A stretch of 64,000 nucleotides of DNA from Ananas comosus (taxonomy: Eukaryota > Streptophyta > Magnoliopsida > Poales > Bromeliaceae): contig NC_033621.1 in assembly GCF_001540865.1 (NCBI RefSeq), positions 4,061,432 through 4,125,431 of the forward strand, written 5' to 3'. The position numbers and the translations under genes were made by a program. Under the pieces are notes generated by a model. It made no database searches. It saw nothing but the letters and a program-made list of their open reading frames with translations, and was not told the DNA's origin. Of this stretch, positions 36,688 through 49,400 are shown piece after piece (the stretch's first letter is position 1; every line of letters starts with the position of its first letter).

Positions 36688-37595
36688 ATTCGTCTTTAGA
36701 CTTATAATATGATAATATTTTAATCCTCAATTTTTTATTTATTAAAATTTTCTGATTTAAACTTTAGGTAGTTGTAATTATGTTTTAAGATCTAATTTTT
36801 TTTTAGATTAAATACTACGTCAGTATTTCATTGTTTTAGTTATTATAGAAAGTTCGATATAAAAATTACAATAATTTAAAGTTAGAGGATTGAACTAATA
36901 GCTTGAGGACCAAAAAAATAATTTAGCCCAAAAGTAAATGCTACATGTACATTCAAAAGCATGTGTATATCATACTCCTCGTCTTGAAAGATCGAGAGTT
37001 GCTTACTGGTGAGATGATGTGACCAATGAAAAAAATTCCATCCTTGAATGGTGCGATGTAGAATCTACATTCATTTTTGAGTGTATTCATAGCATTGCTA
37101 ATTTGTGGAGACACCTCTGAACTATAGAGTTATTTGATAACTTATTATTTTAAGCAGTATTTTGAAAATCAAATACTTTTTATTTAAAGAATAAAAGTAC
37201 GTTTTCAAATATATTTCATAACATATATAGCAGTATGGCCAAATTTTATTATAAGAAAGTGTGAATCACAAAAAGTATTGTTAAATTTATAAGTCCACGG
37301 ATATTATACAGTTATTAAATTATAATGATTATAAAGTGTTATAAGATTTGTTTGTAAGAAGAGTTTTATTCATATTAAAATGCTCCCAACAATTGAAGCG
37401 GTTTATTGCTGTTTAGTAGCATATTGTTTAAGACATTATTTTAAGATTTTTCCACCAGTTGCAGGATGCAAATCTATTTGATAATGTATTATCTACACAG
37501 TATGACATAAAAAAAGGTGTAATATTAAAATCTTTTCAGTAGATATAGGATATAGTGTTATTTGATGAAATGTTATTTCAATAATATTGCTAAAA
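36688..37595. other. AT-rich intergenic DNA
   Basis: No gene or bounded element is seen. Confidence 0.5.
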
Positions 37596-37757
37596 TACCG
37601 ACCGTCCCTAGCGCAAGTGGGAAAAGGGCTTGGTAGTTGGTACGCGAGACTCAAGTTCGAATCCTAGTTAATTCATTTTTCCAGCTAAGTTTATTTCTAA
37701 ATGAAATAAACGAAACGGGTAGCATGCTACCTTTTCTCAATAATAATAATAATAATA
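37596..37757 (+). mobile_element. tRNA-derived SINE, copy 3
   Basis: Starts CCGACCGTCCCTAGCGCAAG (A-box region), carries GTTCGAATCC (B box), and ends CTTTTCTCAATAATAATAA. Near-identical 12-bp flanks, ATATTGCTAAAA (37584-37595) and ATGTTGCTAAAA (37758-37769), are the target duplication. It is the only copy on the plus strand. Confidence 0.92.
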
Positions 37758-37769
37758 ATGTTGCTAAAA

Positions 37770-38175
37770 GAAGCATTGCATTAGAATATTCAAAATAATT
37801 GTTAAGTTATAGTGCTATTTAATAAAGTGTTTAAGAAGTAGTACGACAAAAAGCAATACATAAAAAATACTCCAATAATTTCTTACCATAGTAAATAAAG
37901 ATACCAAATTGAATATTTTAGACTTGAATAGTTTATTATTATTATCAAAAATAGATTTTTGCAAAGCATATAGCCACGAGTTTTTTTGTTCTTCAAAGGC
38001 CACTGCAACAATCTTATTTATAACTATCTATTAAAATTCATTAGATGTAAAAAATTTTCTATCAAACTTTCAACTCACATGAAATGCACATATGTCGTGT
38101 CTCAAACCAGATCATTTGGCGTTAGGAAAATAAAAGTTCTAAATTTTTCTATCTATCAACCAAAGATTTAAGTAC
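37770..38175. other. AT-rich intergenic DNA
   Basis: Short open frames on both strands have no recognisable features. No gene is seen. Confidence 0.45.
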
Positions 38176-38498
38176 AGTGGTATGAAATCGTATCGTGAAA
38201 TTTATCGGTATAGTACGGCGCAGTGCGTGCCAAACGGTGCCGATACGTATCAGTCACAAAAAATACATGTGTGCCGACACATAATGGCATGAAAATGGTT
38301 ATTTTCTTCAGCAACTAAATATTATAATTGCTTATTATGTATCTTTATCAATTTTTTAAAACTTTATTGAAAAAATTATTTAATAATCTAAAGAATAGAG
38401 AATTTTGAACTATGTCATCGATATGGGACTACATCGTGCTGATATCTTATTGGTACGATACAACATGATGGATATGATCTGTGTCGATGGGCACTTAA
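38176..38498. repeat. MITE, family M3, degenerate copy
   Basis: Its right end, complemented, reads AAGTTTAAGTGCCCATCGAC, matching the left end of the better-kept copy at 41263-41600. The interior has GATACGTATC and CGATATGGGACTAC-like words. Confidence 0.5.
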
Positions 38499-38646
38499 AC
38501 TTTTGCTTGCTGCTGCTGAAAGCTGAAGCAAAAGCACACAACTGAATGAATCCTCGGCATCAATCATCTACAAGCTTGGTTGTAGAGATCAGCTACAACT
38601 AGGAGAGATGGCGAAAAATTACGCTCATTTAGTTTGAAGATTTATC

Positions 38647-38797
38647 TAATTTTCTTTTCTTTCTTTTTTTTCAATAGACATATAGGCCCGACATCGAAAA
38701 CCTCCACACTTGTTACATATTATATTTCCTAAAGCCTGAAAGCTAAGATCTCTTGACCGGTGATTCAGAGTACCAACCAATTGCACTAGACAATGAC
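38647..38797 (-). mobile_element. possible second SINE family
   Basis: Read on the minus strand it starts GTCTAGTGCAATTGGTTGG, has a weak B-box-like CCGGTCAAGAGATC, and ends in an A-rich tail (T-rich on the plus strand, 38651-38672). No target duplication was seen. A tRNA-derived retroposon is plausible but unproven. Confidence 0.4.
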
Positions 38798-39332
38798 GAC
38801 AAAAAGAGTTAGGACTTACGAGGAGGGTTGCAGCAGACCCAATTGACTTTGGTTGGATCCAATTTGGATTGCATAATGTAACTGTATTAAAGTGGTCTAA
38901 GTTTGATTTGATTAGCCAGTTAAATTAGGCCCTCCAATATTAGCTCCATCGACAAAATGAAGTAGGGTATGATCAATGAATGTTGTGCTTTATTTAATCC
39001 TTTAAATGAGTGAGATGTATAATATACACTCCTTTTCGCGTGTATGAATAGCACTGCTCTTTCACCAAAGGTAAAATTGAATGAAGACCCCTCCAATAGG
39101 CTATTTTGAAATGGCACCCTCAACTTTCATTTATTTGATTTGAAACTCACTAAATGTTCTAGGGACTTTAATGAAAAAAAAAAATACAAATATAATCAAA
39201 TTCATCAATAAATTTATCAAATTTAAATCTTTTTTTTTTACTTTAAGCGAATAAAATTGAAGAAACTAAAGATTAGTGAATTTGGCCTATCAAGTTATTG
39301 AATTTAGAGGATCTAATTAAAGCGAAGTCGCT
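38798..39332. other. intergenic DNA without recognised features
   Basis: AT-rich, no gene seen. Confidence 0.4.
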
Positions 39333-39860
39333 TGTCTAGCCCGTGCGGCGCTCAACTTTCTTCACAAAATGAGCAAGCCTATTTCTCAACTTACTAAGTC
39401 AGGACCTACTTGCTATAAAACTAAGTACGATAGGGAGAGTGAGAGTTTGAGGAATATTATGTATTAATATAGAGAAGAGATTACAACTGGTTTTCTGAGG
39501 GGAGAAGGTGGAAGCCACAATCTTATATAGGCCACTCGCCACCCAAGTTACAAATGAAAAGATACCAAATAGCGCAAACTATAAGGCAAAAAGGAAGGCT
39601 ATGAGCTCCCAAAAAACTACACTTATTGCTCTCCTAAAAACTCTAAAAGACTCTCGACTATTTGGCATTTGCCGCTTCAGTCTTAAAAGCCACATAGATG
39701 CTTCTAGAGTACCTCAGCAAAACCTCTGACAAAACTCTCCTTCGAAGTTTGGACTCTCCTTCGAAGTTTGGACAATTGTAAAGGAGAAGTCAGTGAAAAA
39801 CACTTTGTCCGTGACGATGCACGTAGTTACGGGCGACCCCCTTTGATCCGGGTCATGACA
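39333..39860. mobile_element. possible solo LTR
   Basis: Bounded by TGTCTAGCCC at left and GGGTCATGACA at right (TGTC/GACA inverted ends). A TATA-like CTTATATAGG lies near 39522, and CTCTCCTTCGAAGTTTGGA is repeated at about 39736-39771. A matching 5-bp target duplication was not found, and no PBS or polypurine tract is next to it, so the call is tentative. Confidence 0.4.
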
Positions 39861-39865
39861 CATAA

Positions 39866-40083
39866 TCTCCCTAAACATAGGGAAATGATGCACATCTGGC
39901 CCTAATAGGTTATTTTATTGTGTTATTCATTGGTCTAACTAGATTTGCCGCAGAATACAAACAACCATTTTTATTCTCCCTAAACATAGGGAAATGATGC
40001 ACATCTAGCCCTAATAGGTTGTTTTATTGTGTTATTCATTGGTCTAACTAGATATGCGGCAGAAAACAAACAACCATTTTTAT
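39866..40083. repeat. 109-bp tandem duplication
   Basis: Two copies start at 39866 and 39975 (TCTCCCTAAACATAGGGAAA and onward to AACAAACAACCATTTTTAT), differing at only a few bases. Confidence 0.92.
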
Positions 40084-40471
40084 GAACTAAAAACACAGTT
40101 TCTGTGAAAAATACACTAAAGAGCAAAATCCAAGGGCAGGATCAAAACACAGTTCATAGATTATAATCATAGATAGATCGGTCCACTCGAAGTACTTCGA
40201 AAAGCATTTCGCGAATTCCATTACAACGGAAAGAACTCATACCATGGCTTCCTACTGAAACCCTTCCCCTAAGGAAACGGAAAGTTAATACAACACTAGA
40301 AATCAATGGATAGTAGAGAAAGCTAGATTTGGCGATAGGATAAAAGAACCTTTCCTTGAATCTCTGCTGATTTTCTTCAACCAGCAAGGTTGTTGTCTCG
40401 AAGGGGAGTTATCGCCACTGACGACTCCATAAATAAGCAAAAGCATGGTTGGGAACTAGACTCATACATAC

Positions 40472-43400
40472 TCACTGCATTAAAAGCCGATAAGCCTCGT
40501 TATTCATCTCGGATGTGTACTCGTAGCCCAGATTCTCAGCTTGATTCTTAAATTCGTCCATTTCCTCCTTCGGAACTTGAATGCCGACTAACACGTTTGC
40601 CCCGGTCTCACCCTGTCAGAATGGAAGGGAAACAAATACTAAGCCTTTTTCATCTATACGGCTAAAGTGCCGGAAACTACCTTAGATATATCGTGGCTTT
40701 TCATATTGCCCCCACCTATAAGCAGTTAAGCACAAAGTGATAGTCTAAGGAACATTATTGCGAGGAAGCAAAATAATGGAAAACTATAATAGGGGCTAAT
40801 TTATTGTTTCCTATTTCAGGGTTGCACAGTGAAATAATACAACATTTATAGGGTTATTTTTTGATATTTTAGCCTTACAGAAATATTGAAAAGGTTTCGC
40901 AAGAATTAACAAACTTTTACAACCTATTATCAACCTGATAATAATTCTACAGGAGTTGGTGTCAGGTTCCTAGCCAAAGAAAATACCATACAATAAAAGG
41001 ATCTCTGAGAAAGTTTTTATATCCAGTTCAATCTCAGTTGTCGAAGTTAGTATCACAGACCTATGAGTAACTTTCGAGAAGGTCGTCTAGACATTTAAAA
41101 TATATGAAGGACAAAAGAAGATCATATTTTCGGATCAAGGGAATTTCCCACATCTACGGCATAGTTCGTTTCACTCAAATGAAGCTCAATCTCATTAATA
41201 GATAAGAAACCAATAAACCGACATGTAGTGCACTCTCTCTTCTTGGCTTTTCATTAAGGTTTTAAGTGCCCGTCGGCACGGGCCGTATCCACCGTACCGT
41301 ACCGTGCCAACAAAATACCGGCACGATACAGACCCCGTGCCGATGGCACAGTTCAAAACCCTTTATTCTTTAAATTAGTAAGTAATTTTCTCAATAGAGT
41401 TCAAAAGATGTGATAAAAAGACATAATAAGTAGTTAGAATATTTTGTTGCTAAAGAAAATAAATATTTCCTGCTATTATGTGTTGGCACACAAGAAATTT
41501 TTTTGACCGGCATGCATCGGCACGGCTCGGCACGCACCGTGCCGTACCGTGCCGGCAAGTTTCCGGCACGACCCCGTGCCACGGCACTTAAATCCTTACT
41601 TTTCATGTCTTTGAAGTTTGAAGGTTTAATTCTTTATGTAATTCATAGAAAACGGGAATCTTTATTCCACGGAGGAAATCTCCACCTCATCATTTTAGGT
41701 GCAGTTAGAATTCTTAAAACTAATGTGTGGATCTGACATGATGATTTTTCTTAAAAGAGAAATAAGTAAGCGAAGCATAACAAACCTGCGCTCGATAGTG
41801 GAAGAGGCTGATATTCCACCGAGGACTAAATGCATCCAAGAATTTCATGAGAGCACCCGGCCGCTCAGGGAAAATGAATCGATAAAGGAGTTCATCTGGG
41901 ACATTTGACCGGCCCCCCATCTAATAATCCACATAATGAAGAAATTTATTAGAGTAATAGAGCTCTCTCATAAATTTTAATATCAGGGAATAAACACAAA
42001 TAACTATTAATGTTTTCACTGATGAATTAAGGAATAAAAACCACAAACCACAAGCTTACACGCTCCAATAGAATATTTAGTAATCTGCATTTGACAACTA
42101 ATAGGACAATCTTGATAACAAAGCTCCAAAATTATCATTTTAGTTTTCTACGAAGAAAGAATTTTATCATTTGTTAGTAGAATATGTTAAAGGGCATGGA
42201 TCTTCTACAGAAATGTCCCATCAACCAACCAGGATTTATAATTGCTAAGTCTGAATTTAGAGTTACTAAGTCCCAGTAGTTTTAAACAAAAAAATGAAAG
42301 AAAAGTAGCAATTCAAATCGTAGTGAACACGAAAGTTACTCACATATGTACATAGCATCCTAGCAATGTCAAATTTGGAGGAGAAAAGAGAAGGGGTGGA
42401 GGGGGGGGGGAGACGTAAGAGATTGTTATTTCAGCTAAACAGGTGTTTTCTAAGATAAACAGAAACCATTACTCCGGCCAACCTACTATTAAGCCAAAAT
42501 TTAAGTTAACTGTTTTCATGTTTATCCTTCAAACGTGAGAAAAACTAGAGAAGAAACACTATCCCTGGAGAATTTCTTCCCAGGTGTTTGACTATATTCC
42601 AGGTCATATAAACTCCCTGGATTTTAGTAGTCAAACTTTCTAGTCTCTAGAGGATGTAGATAAGGTTGGCATACATTAACCTTGAAATCAAGGAAGTACG
42701 ATTTTGTCTTCACACCCTAATTGTGTAGAGGCAATTACATTTTTTTTTTTGAGAAATAGATAGCATGCTATCCGCTTCATTTATTTCATTTATAAATAAA
42801 CTTAACTAGAAATGTGAACCAACAAAGATTCGAACTTGGGACCACGAATACCAACCACCAAGCCCTTTGCCACTTGCGCTAGGGACGGCCGGTGAGGCAA
42901 TTACATTTTAGTGCACAAAAAATATATGGTCTTTATATAGTTTTAGCACGTTTGATAGTATGCCCTACATAGCAGAATTCAGAATAAGTGGAACAAATGG
43001 CATACATAAATAATTTTGGAAAGCCCAAGACACAAGTTATGACTTCCGTAAACAGCAAGATTGCATAAACATTAACAAGTAACAATTACAAAAGATGTAC
43101 GAATGAAGTCGAAGGAATGGACAATTTTAAAAAACATTGATAGAAGAAGCTGAAGGAACTTACAAAGTACCGGAGATGGTCTTTCGCCAAGTCGTCGTTA
43201 GTAAGATTAAAAGTTTGAAGTTGAGAGGATTTCATGCGCTCCACCATTGATCTGAGTTCACTGTCGGTGTAAACTCCAACACTGCAATTCAATGCAAAAG
43301 AGTTAATTACAATAAGAACAGCAATCTAACATCGAATGTACAGGATAAATATAAAAGAAACTAGCTCCAAAAGAAATATATAAAAGCAACAAAGTTAATA

Positions 43401-46400
43401 GCAAATTAACAAATATAGGTTTCTAGTCGCAAATATAGGTAAAATATAGTTCTCTTTCTTGTGTTCACCTTGCACCAGTTCTGACTCGAGATCAACTAAC
43501 TAGTTACATCTGATACAGCTTGAATAAGCATAGAAATCCAACTAGTTTAATCTGCAATTGAATTAGGTTAAAACATTCCCAGAAATGATTTTCCAAGCTC
43601 AATGCAGCTTTATGGTTCACACCATAAATCATTTTAATGTAAGTACATAAAATTTTATCAGATTTTGTCACTGAAATATACTATAAAATATAGATGGAGA
43701 AGAAAGAACATTTTAGACTGAGGAGAAAAGAATTACGGTATCCCTTCAATCTGTAATAAAGCTAAATTAGAGATTTATTATATCACTTAATAAAAATCAA
43801 ATGACTACTTGCCTGTACAGAACAAGAGCAGCTTCTTTACGTGAATCATATCTATACTTGAATTCTGTAATATTCATAGGGCCAACCTGCAATATCACCC
43901 AAAGTCGGGAGAATAAGAAATTGTCATATATAGAACACAATGACAAGAAACTAATGGCCTGTTTGGCTCTGCTGGAGCTTGTGCAAAAGTAGAAGCTTCA
44001 AATTGGAGCTTCTACTCATTGGCACCCAAAGACTCAATTCACTTTTCCATCACAGCAGCTAGTCAAAACTTCCAGTTTCTGGAAGCTCCTACTTGAAAGC
44101 TGGTTTATAGAAACATTTGAGACATACAAGTTGCGCAAACTTCTTAAAACTTCCGCATTCCTCTGGTAGAATAGTGGCTAAAACGGCTTCTCGCTTGCGA
44201 CCAACATCAGCAAGTTCGGTTACCAGTCGCAGACGATCGAAGTTCATGTTCGCTCCACTTGTTATTGCCACTACTGTTTCACCTTTCAAACCATAATATT
44301 TGCAGTATGCTTCTGCTCCGGCTAGAGAAAGAGCACCTGCTGGCTCTAGAATGCTCCTTTTCTCCTCAAACATATCCTTCATATGAATGCAAATATTAAC
44401 AAAGAAAATCAAAAATATTTAAATTGCTTAGACTTCCAAGGCAACCTAAATTAGAATTATTGCTTTTCAGAAGAACAAATTAGAAAATCAAATTTGATGC
44501 AGGGAACTCAAAAAACTAACTGGAAAGTTATACTTGGAGTACCATATTAATATACAATCACAGGGACTGTTTTATAAGGGAACAACACAGGATAAAACAT
44601 TACTTAATTGGGATAAAACATTACTTAATTGTTGTAGTCTACTATATGTGCCAAATCAATTCCATTTAATAGCAAACATCACAACTCTCACAAACTCACT
44701 ATAGAGAAATCCAACCCATATCATTCTAAGTAATTGACACACAATGCAACATTATTATCTCTGGGACATTAGAGACAATCTATGACATGACTCACAACAC
44801 CAATACTAGAGAAGATCTCTTGGACATTATTATCTCTTGGATGTTAGATGTATAGATTGCAAGTGCTTGGACATTCTATTGCACAGAATTTGTGGTTAAA
44901 AAAAAAAAAGGAATCGACAACACTAAACAAGGTTAGACATTTCTTTCGGTCAGGGTACAGACTGCAATATACAAGAAAGTCCAGGGACGTAAGTGATTGA
45001 GTGAAAAGTTCAGACACTAGTTGCAATATCAGGATATTACAAAGGCTATACATACATTTTATATGAATGAATAAGTGCAAAAATATTGAATAAAAAGCTT
45101 ATTTACCTTTATAGAAGCACAAATAGCATCACGGCTGACAAGAACAACCCCATCTACTAGCTCCCTGCATAAACGGAACGTCTCTTCTCCAACTACTTTA
45201 ACTGCCACACCATCAGCAAATCCTCCCACATGCTCTAGCATGACCCTCTGCCCATGATATAATGACAATGCCATCGCATTGGCATCAGAAGGTTCCACTC
45301 CAATGACCTTTATCTGTAGGAAAAGCAAATTGGAACAGAAAGTGAGTCTCTGGTATTTCCCCCCCTTCACAAATGAAGCAGACAACCAGACTAATGAATA
45401 TAGGTGAATTCTTGGGGTTGCAACCATCAGCCAGTTCATGCAAAAGATATTGGGTTTCTACTATCTTTGGTCTAGAAAGGAAGAGCATATGCTTAACGTG
45501 AACAGTAAAACACTTTTTAGCTCTTTATGCAATCAATGTTTGATAGTGATAATCACAGACTGAAAATTCTCTTCCAATAATGCTTTGATGCCTGTAGCAA
45601 TCATGAGGCTTGCAAACTGTGTCTGACATCAACTCATATGACGATGGTTTGCACTAGAGTGAAACCTAATTTATTCTGTCTATTTCTTACTTTCTGCATC
45701 TTTTTACACCTCAATTCCTAAGATTGATTCCTTGAGAACTCACTGTATATCCTATATTCCTATTAGAAGCCCAATATTTCTAATCTGAAACGTCAAGTAT
45801 AGAGGGCGTCACGAACAATGATATAGGACACGACACGACTCGGACACGGCGACTCACCAGCTTTCAAAAAATTAGGATACGGACACGGCATGGACACCGC
45901 TAATAAAATATAATATTATTAATATAATAATATTATATTTATTATATATAAAATATTAATTTTGGTAAAATATTATTATATTTCTCATACCAATGAAACT
46001 TAGTAAAATTTTCATTGAGAGTTCATCTATTTTAAGAAAAAAAATTCTCCACCATACATAATTTATTTATATTGTCAAAAAAAATTTACATGCATTCATC
46101 AAAAAGCTAAAATATTTATCATTTTACATTATATATGCATAAAAAAAGTAAAATAAAAAAAATATATATTTTTTTATTGTTGCGCTATGGATCAGCATTA
46201 AACGCGCGTCCAAGGAGCATCCAACACGGACATGCGAGCGTCTAACACAGACACGCGAGGCTTATAGAAGTGTCCATGATACATAGATAGAGACTCAAGA
46301 CCCAGGATTGCCCATTCTGCCCACTGTCGAACTGTGCCAAGGCCGTGCCAGCATGTGGCATGTGATCGTACCAACACTATACCAGCAAAATGATTTTTTT

Positions 46401-49400
46401 TTGCATTTTTTTTTATTTTTTTGAGTATTTTTGAGACAAAAAGGTTTTATTAGTTTTTGTACCTTAAAATATGTAGATCTTGTAAATCTACTTATATTTG
46501 GACGAATTAGTAAGCTCCATTGCATAATAAAACAAATTTAAGTAAAAAAATACAAATAAAAAGATTTCATCCAATTTCTTTTGTCATTTTAGATCTACCG
46601 AATTTACTGATGGTAGCACTTTCCTACAAATTTTTATCTAATTATAAATTTAGTTTTTGGTTTGATGCATATACTTTCATAATATATACGAAATGATCTT
46701 TTAAAGTTATTATGATGTATATCACTCTAACCCTACTAAATAATGTGAGATATAATATATAAACCTTTTTTGTAATTATTAGAGATATTAAAACATCTAA
46801 AACAACTAATATTCCATGATAATTTTTTTTAAAAAAATCCCGGCAAATGAGTGCCAACACGCTAGTGGCATACCACTGGCATAGGGCGACATGCCAATAT
46901 CGGAATGGCCCATGCAATCATGTTGTGCCGTGCTACTAAACCATGCCGTGCCGCATTGCAGTATATCGTCAGGGACTCAGAAAAATTTCAGCTCAGCCAA
47001 GTCCCTAGCCCAACTTCTCTAAGTGGGTAGCCAAAGGGGCACCAAATCAGCAGCCTTTCATGGAAGATGAAGGGTTATACAACTGCTTCAATCAGTGCCT
47101 TCAAAACTGCTAGCGGAAACCTAAGGTCATGGGCAACCCTTGGAATCACCTCACGTTTATGAGAACTCATTACTATGTGATAGTGGATGAGTTAATGTAG
47201 GCTTAGTGGGTGAGTTATGGTGAGCTAGATCCATTGTATCTTAGGCCTATAAATTGTGGAAATGGCAAAGGCCGCACAAGAGAAGTTGTGTATTGTAATC
47301 CTGTTTTTCTAAGTAATGGAGTACTTAGTTTTTTGAGAACATTTGCCTCTCTTTCGTTTCCTTTTTGCACACTGAGTTGTAGGACGCAGAGGTCCAGGCT
47401 AGCAACAGGTAGCTACGCTTGCCCATCTTCAAGGAGGAAGGCGGGCATTGCACGACTTTGCGAGCAAAATTTCTAAGGCCGTGAAAATAGACCGTGCCAG
47501 TTGTCATGGCAATTCTTGCTCAAGATTTTCTTACTCAAGTTTAATCTCACCAGTTTAATCACAACAAGAACTTAGTCTGAACTTAGGTGATAACAAACCT
47601 AGTATGCTGAAGGTGGCAACTTCTCTTGATATTGCAAGGAGTCAAGGTTCTAGAAATAAAGAATAGCTAAGAGAGTAGGGAGTAGGGAGAAGGGACACCA
47701 GCGCTAAACTTCAAGTGAGTTTAACATAGGCTCCCCAACTTTGTTCTTTGTTTTTTAAATGACATACCCTCAACTTTTGGTTGTTTTGGTTTGAACTATT
47801 TAAATCAATAAATCAGCAATTTGCTTAACTTAAAGAAAATGCTTAATGCTTTTGCACCCTTGTCATTTGCTGGAATTGCAAATTCCGTTAATAGATGATG
47901 GCCAATAATCAACAGGGTAATTAGTTTTAACAAAGTGCCAATTCAACTGATAAGATAACTTAATCAAAACAAGAAAGAAGTTGGCAGAGCATCAACCAAG
48001 AGAAAATATAGTTGAGTGGTGTATTTCAGAAAAGCCGAAAATTGACTAACCAAATATTTTCACCTAAAGAGCATTGCCAATCTACAAAGAAATATAACCA
48101 TCTATTTATTACGTTCTATTTTTCAGTCTTTTTGACATGCATATGATGCAAATCAATTAAAAATGCTATATAAAATACTGAAAACACAATTGAGCAGCAA
48201 ACCTCTGGGCGAACTCGCTTAACATAAGCAGCAATTCCTGCGATTAATCCACCACCTCCGACCGGTACAAATATCGCATGTAATGGACCTTTCAATTGGC
48301 GAATAATTTCCATCCCGACAGTTCCTTGCCCTGTGATAACATCAGGGTGGTCAAAAGGAGGTATAAATGTCCGTCCTTCTAACTCACAACGTTGCTTGGC
48401 ATATGACTGTGCTTCATCATAGGAGTCCCCCTTAAGAACAACTGTTGCTCCTAATCTCTCAACTGATCGCCACTGCAGTTACACAGAGAGTGTTAATTTA
48501 GGGGGAAAAAAAAGTATAGAGAAACGCAATATTACACAGCACCCTCCACATACATATAACTACATAAATGTCTCCAAAAGTTGGCCATATCACAAATGCC
48601 TTATCCTGCAAAATCTCTCCAAAATTACCTTAAAAACATCATGAATGTCCTAAAAATGCATTTGTAATTTTCATAAATATGCTTCGAAAAGAATATTTTA
48701 AGTATTTATGTATATTTTAGAGGAGCAACTGTGATAACATTCTGAAGAGTATGCTTGAAATTTTTGATGTTTTTGAGGCGTACAATGATACTAGTAGCCT
48801 AATAGAGAATATGCCTCCTTAAAAAAAAAAAAAAAAGGAAAATAGGACCCCTTAAAACAAGTTGAGAAATTTCCTATATACAATACAAAATTACCTATAT
48901 ATTCATAGATATCACTGTAAAATCTGAGCTTTCATATATGCACCTCAAATACTTAAATATCCAGCATATGTTCCCTTATACTTACAAAGATAGCCCTTCT
49001 TTTAGAAAAACTCCTTCTAATATGAGATCATCTTACCCCTGTGAATCAGATAACTCCCCAACTTAAGAAGGGCTCTCGCACTCTGAAAGGCTATATATAA
49101 AAGCTACATATATTTTATAAAAGCCAAATGCAAGTTTGTGTGGAAATATATGTCAAAGTCCAAAATAGTAACAAGGAGATGGTCATATATTAATAGAGAA
49201 CCTTAATTTCTGGTGTGGTCACCGGCATCACTATAACAGCATCACAGCCTAGTTTCTGAGCAGCCAATGCAACTCCTTGCGCATGGTTTCCTGCCGATGA
49301 GCAAATAACTCCCCTGTCTAATTGCTCCCTAGACATCTTGGCCATCATATTATATGCTCCGCGCAATTTGAATGAGAAGACCTATGTGTTTTCGCAATAT

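Noticed and set aside
37603..37670. A tRNA gene, from the A and B box-like motifs
   Set aside because: The boxes lie in a repeated element with tail and target duplications; the cloverleaf is degenerate, so it is a SINE.
39333..39860. Complete LTR retrotransposon
   Set aside because: No second LTR, primer-binding site, polypurine tract or coding region nearby; at most a solo LTR.
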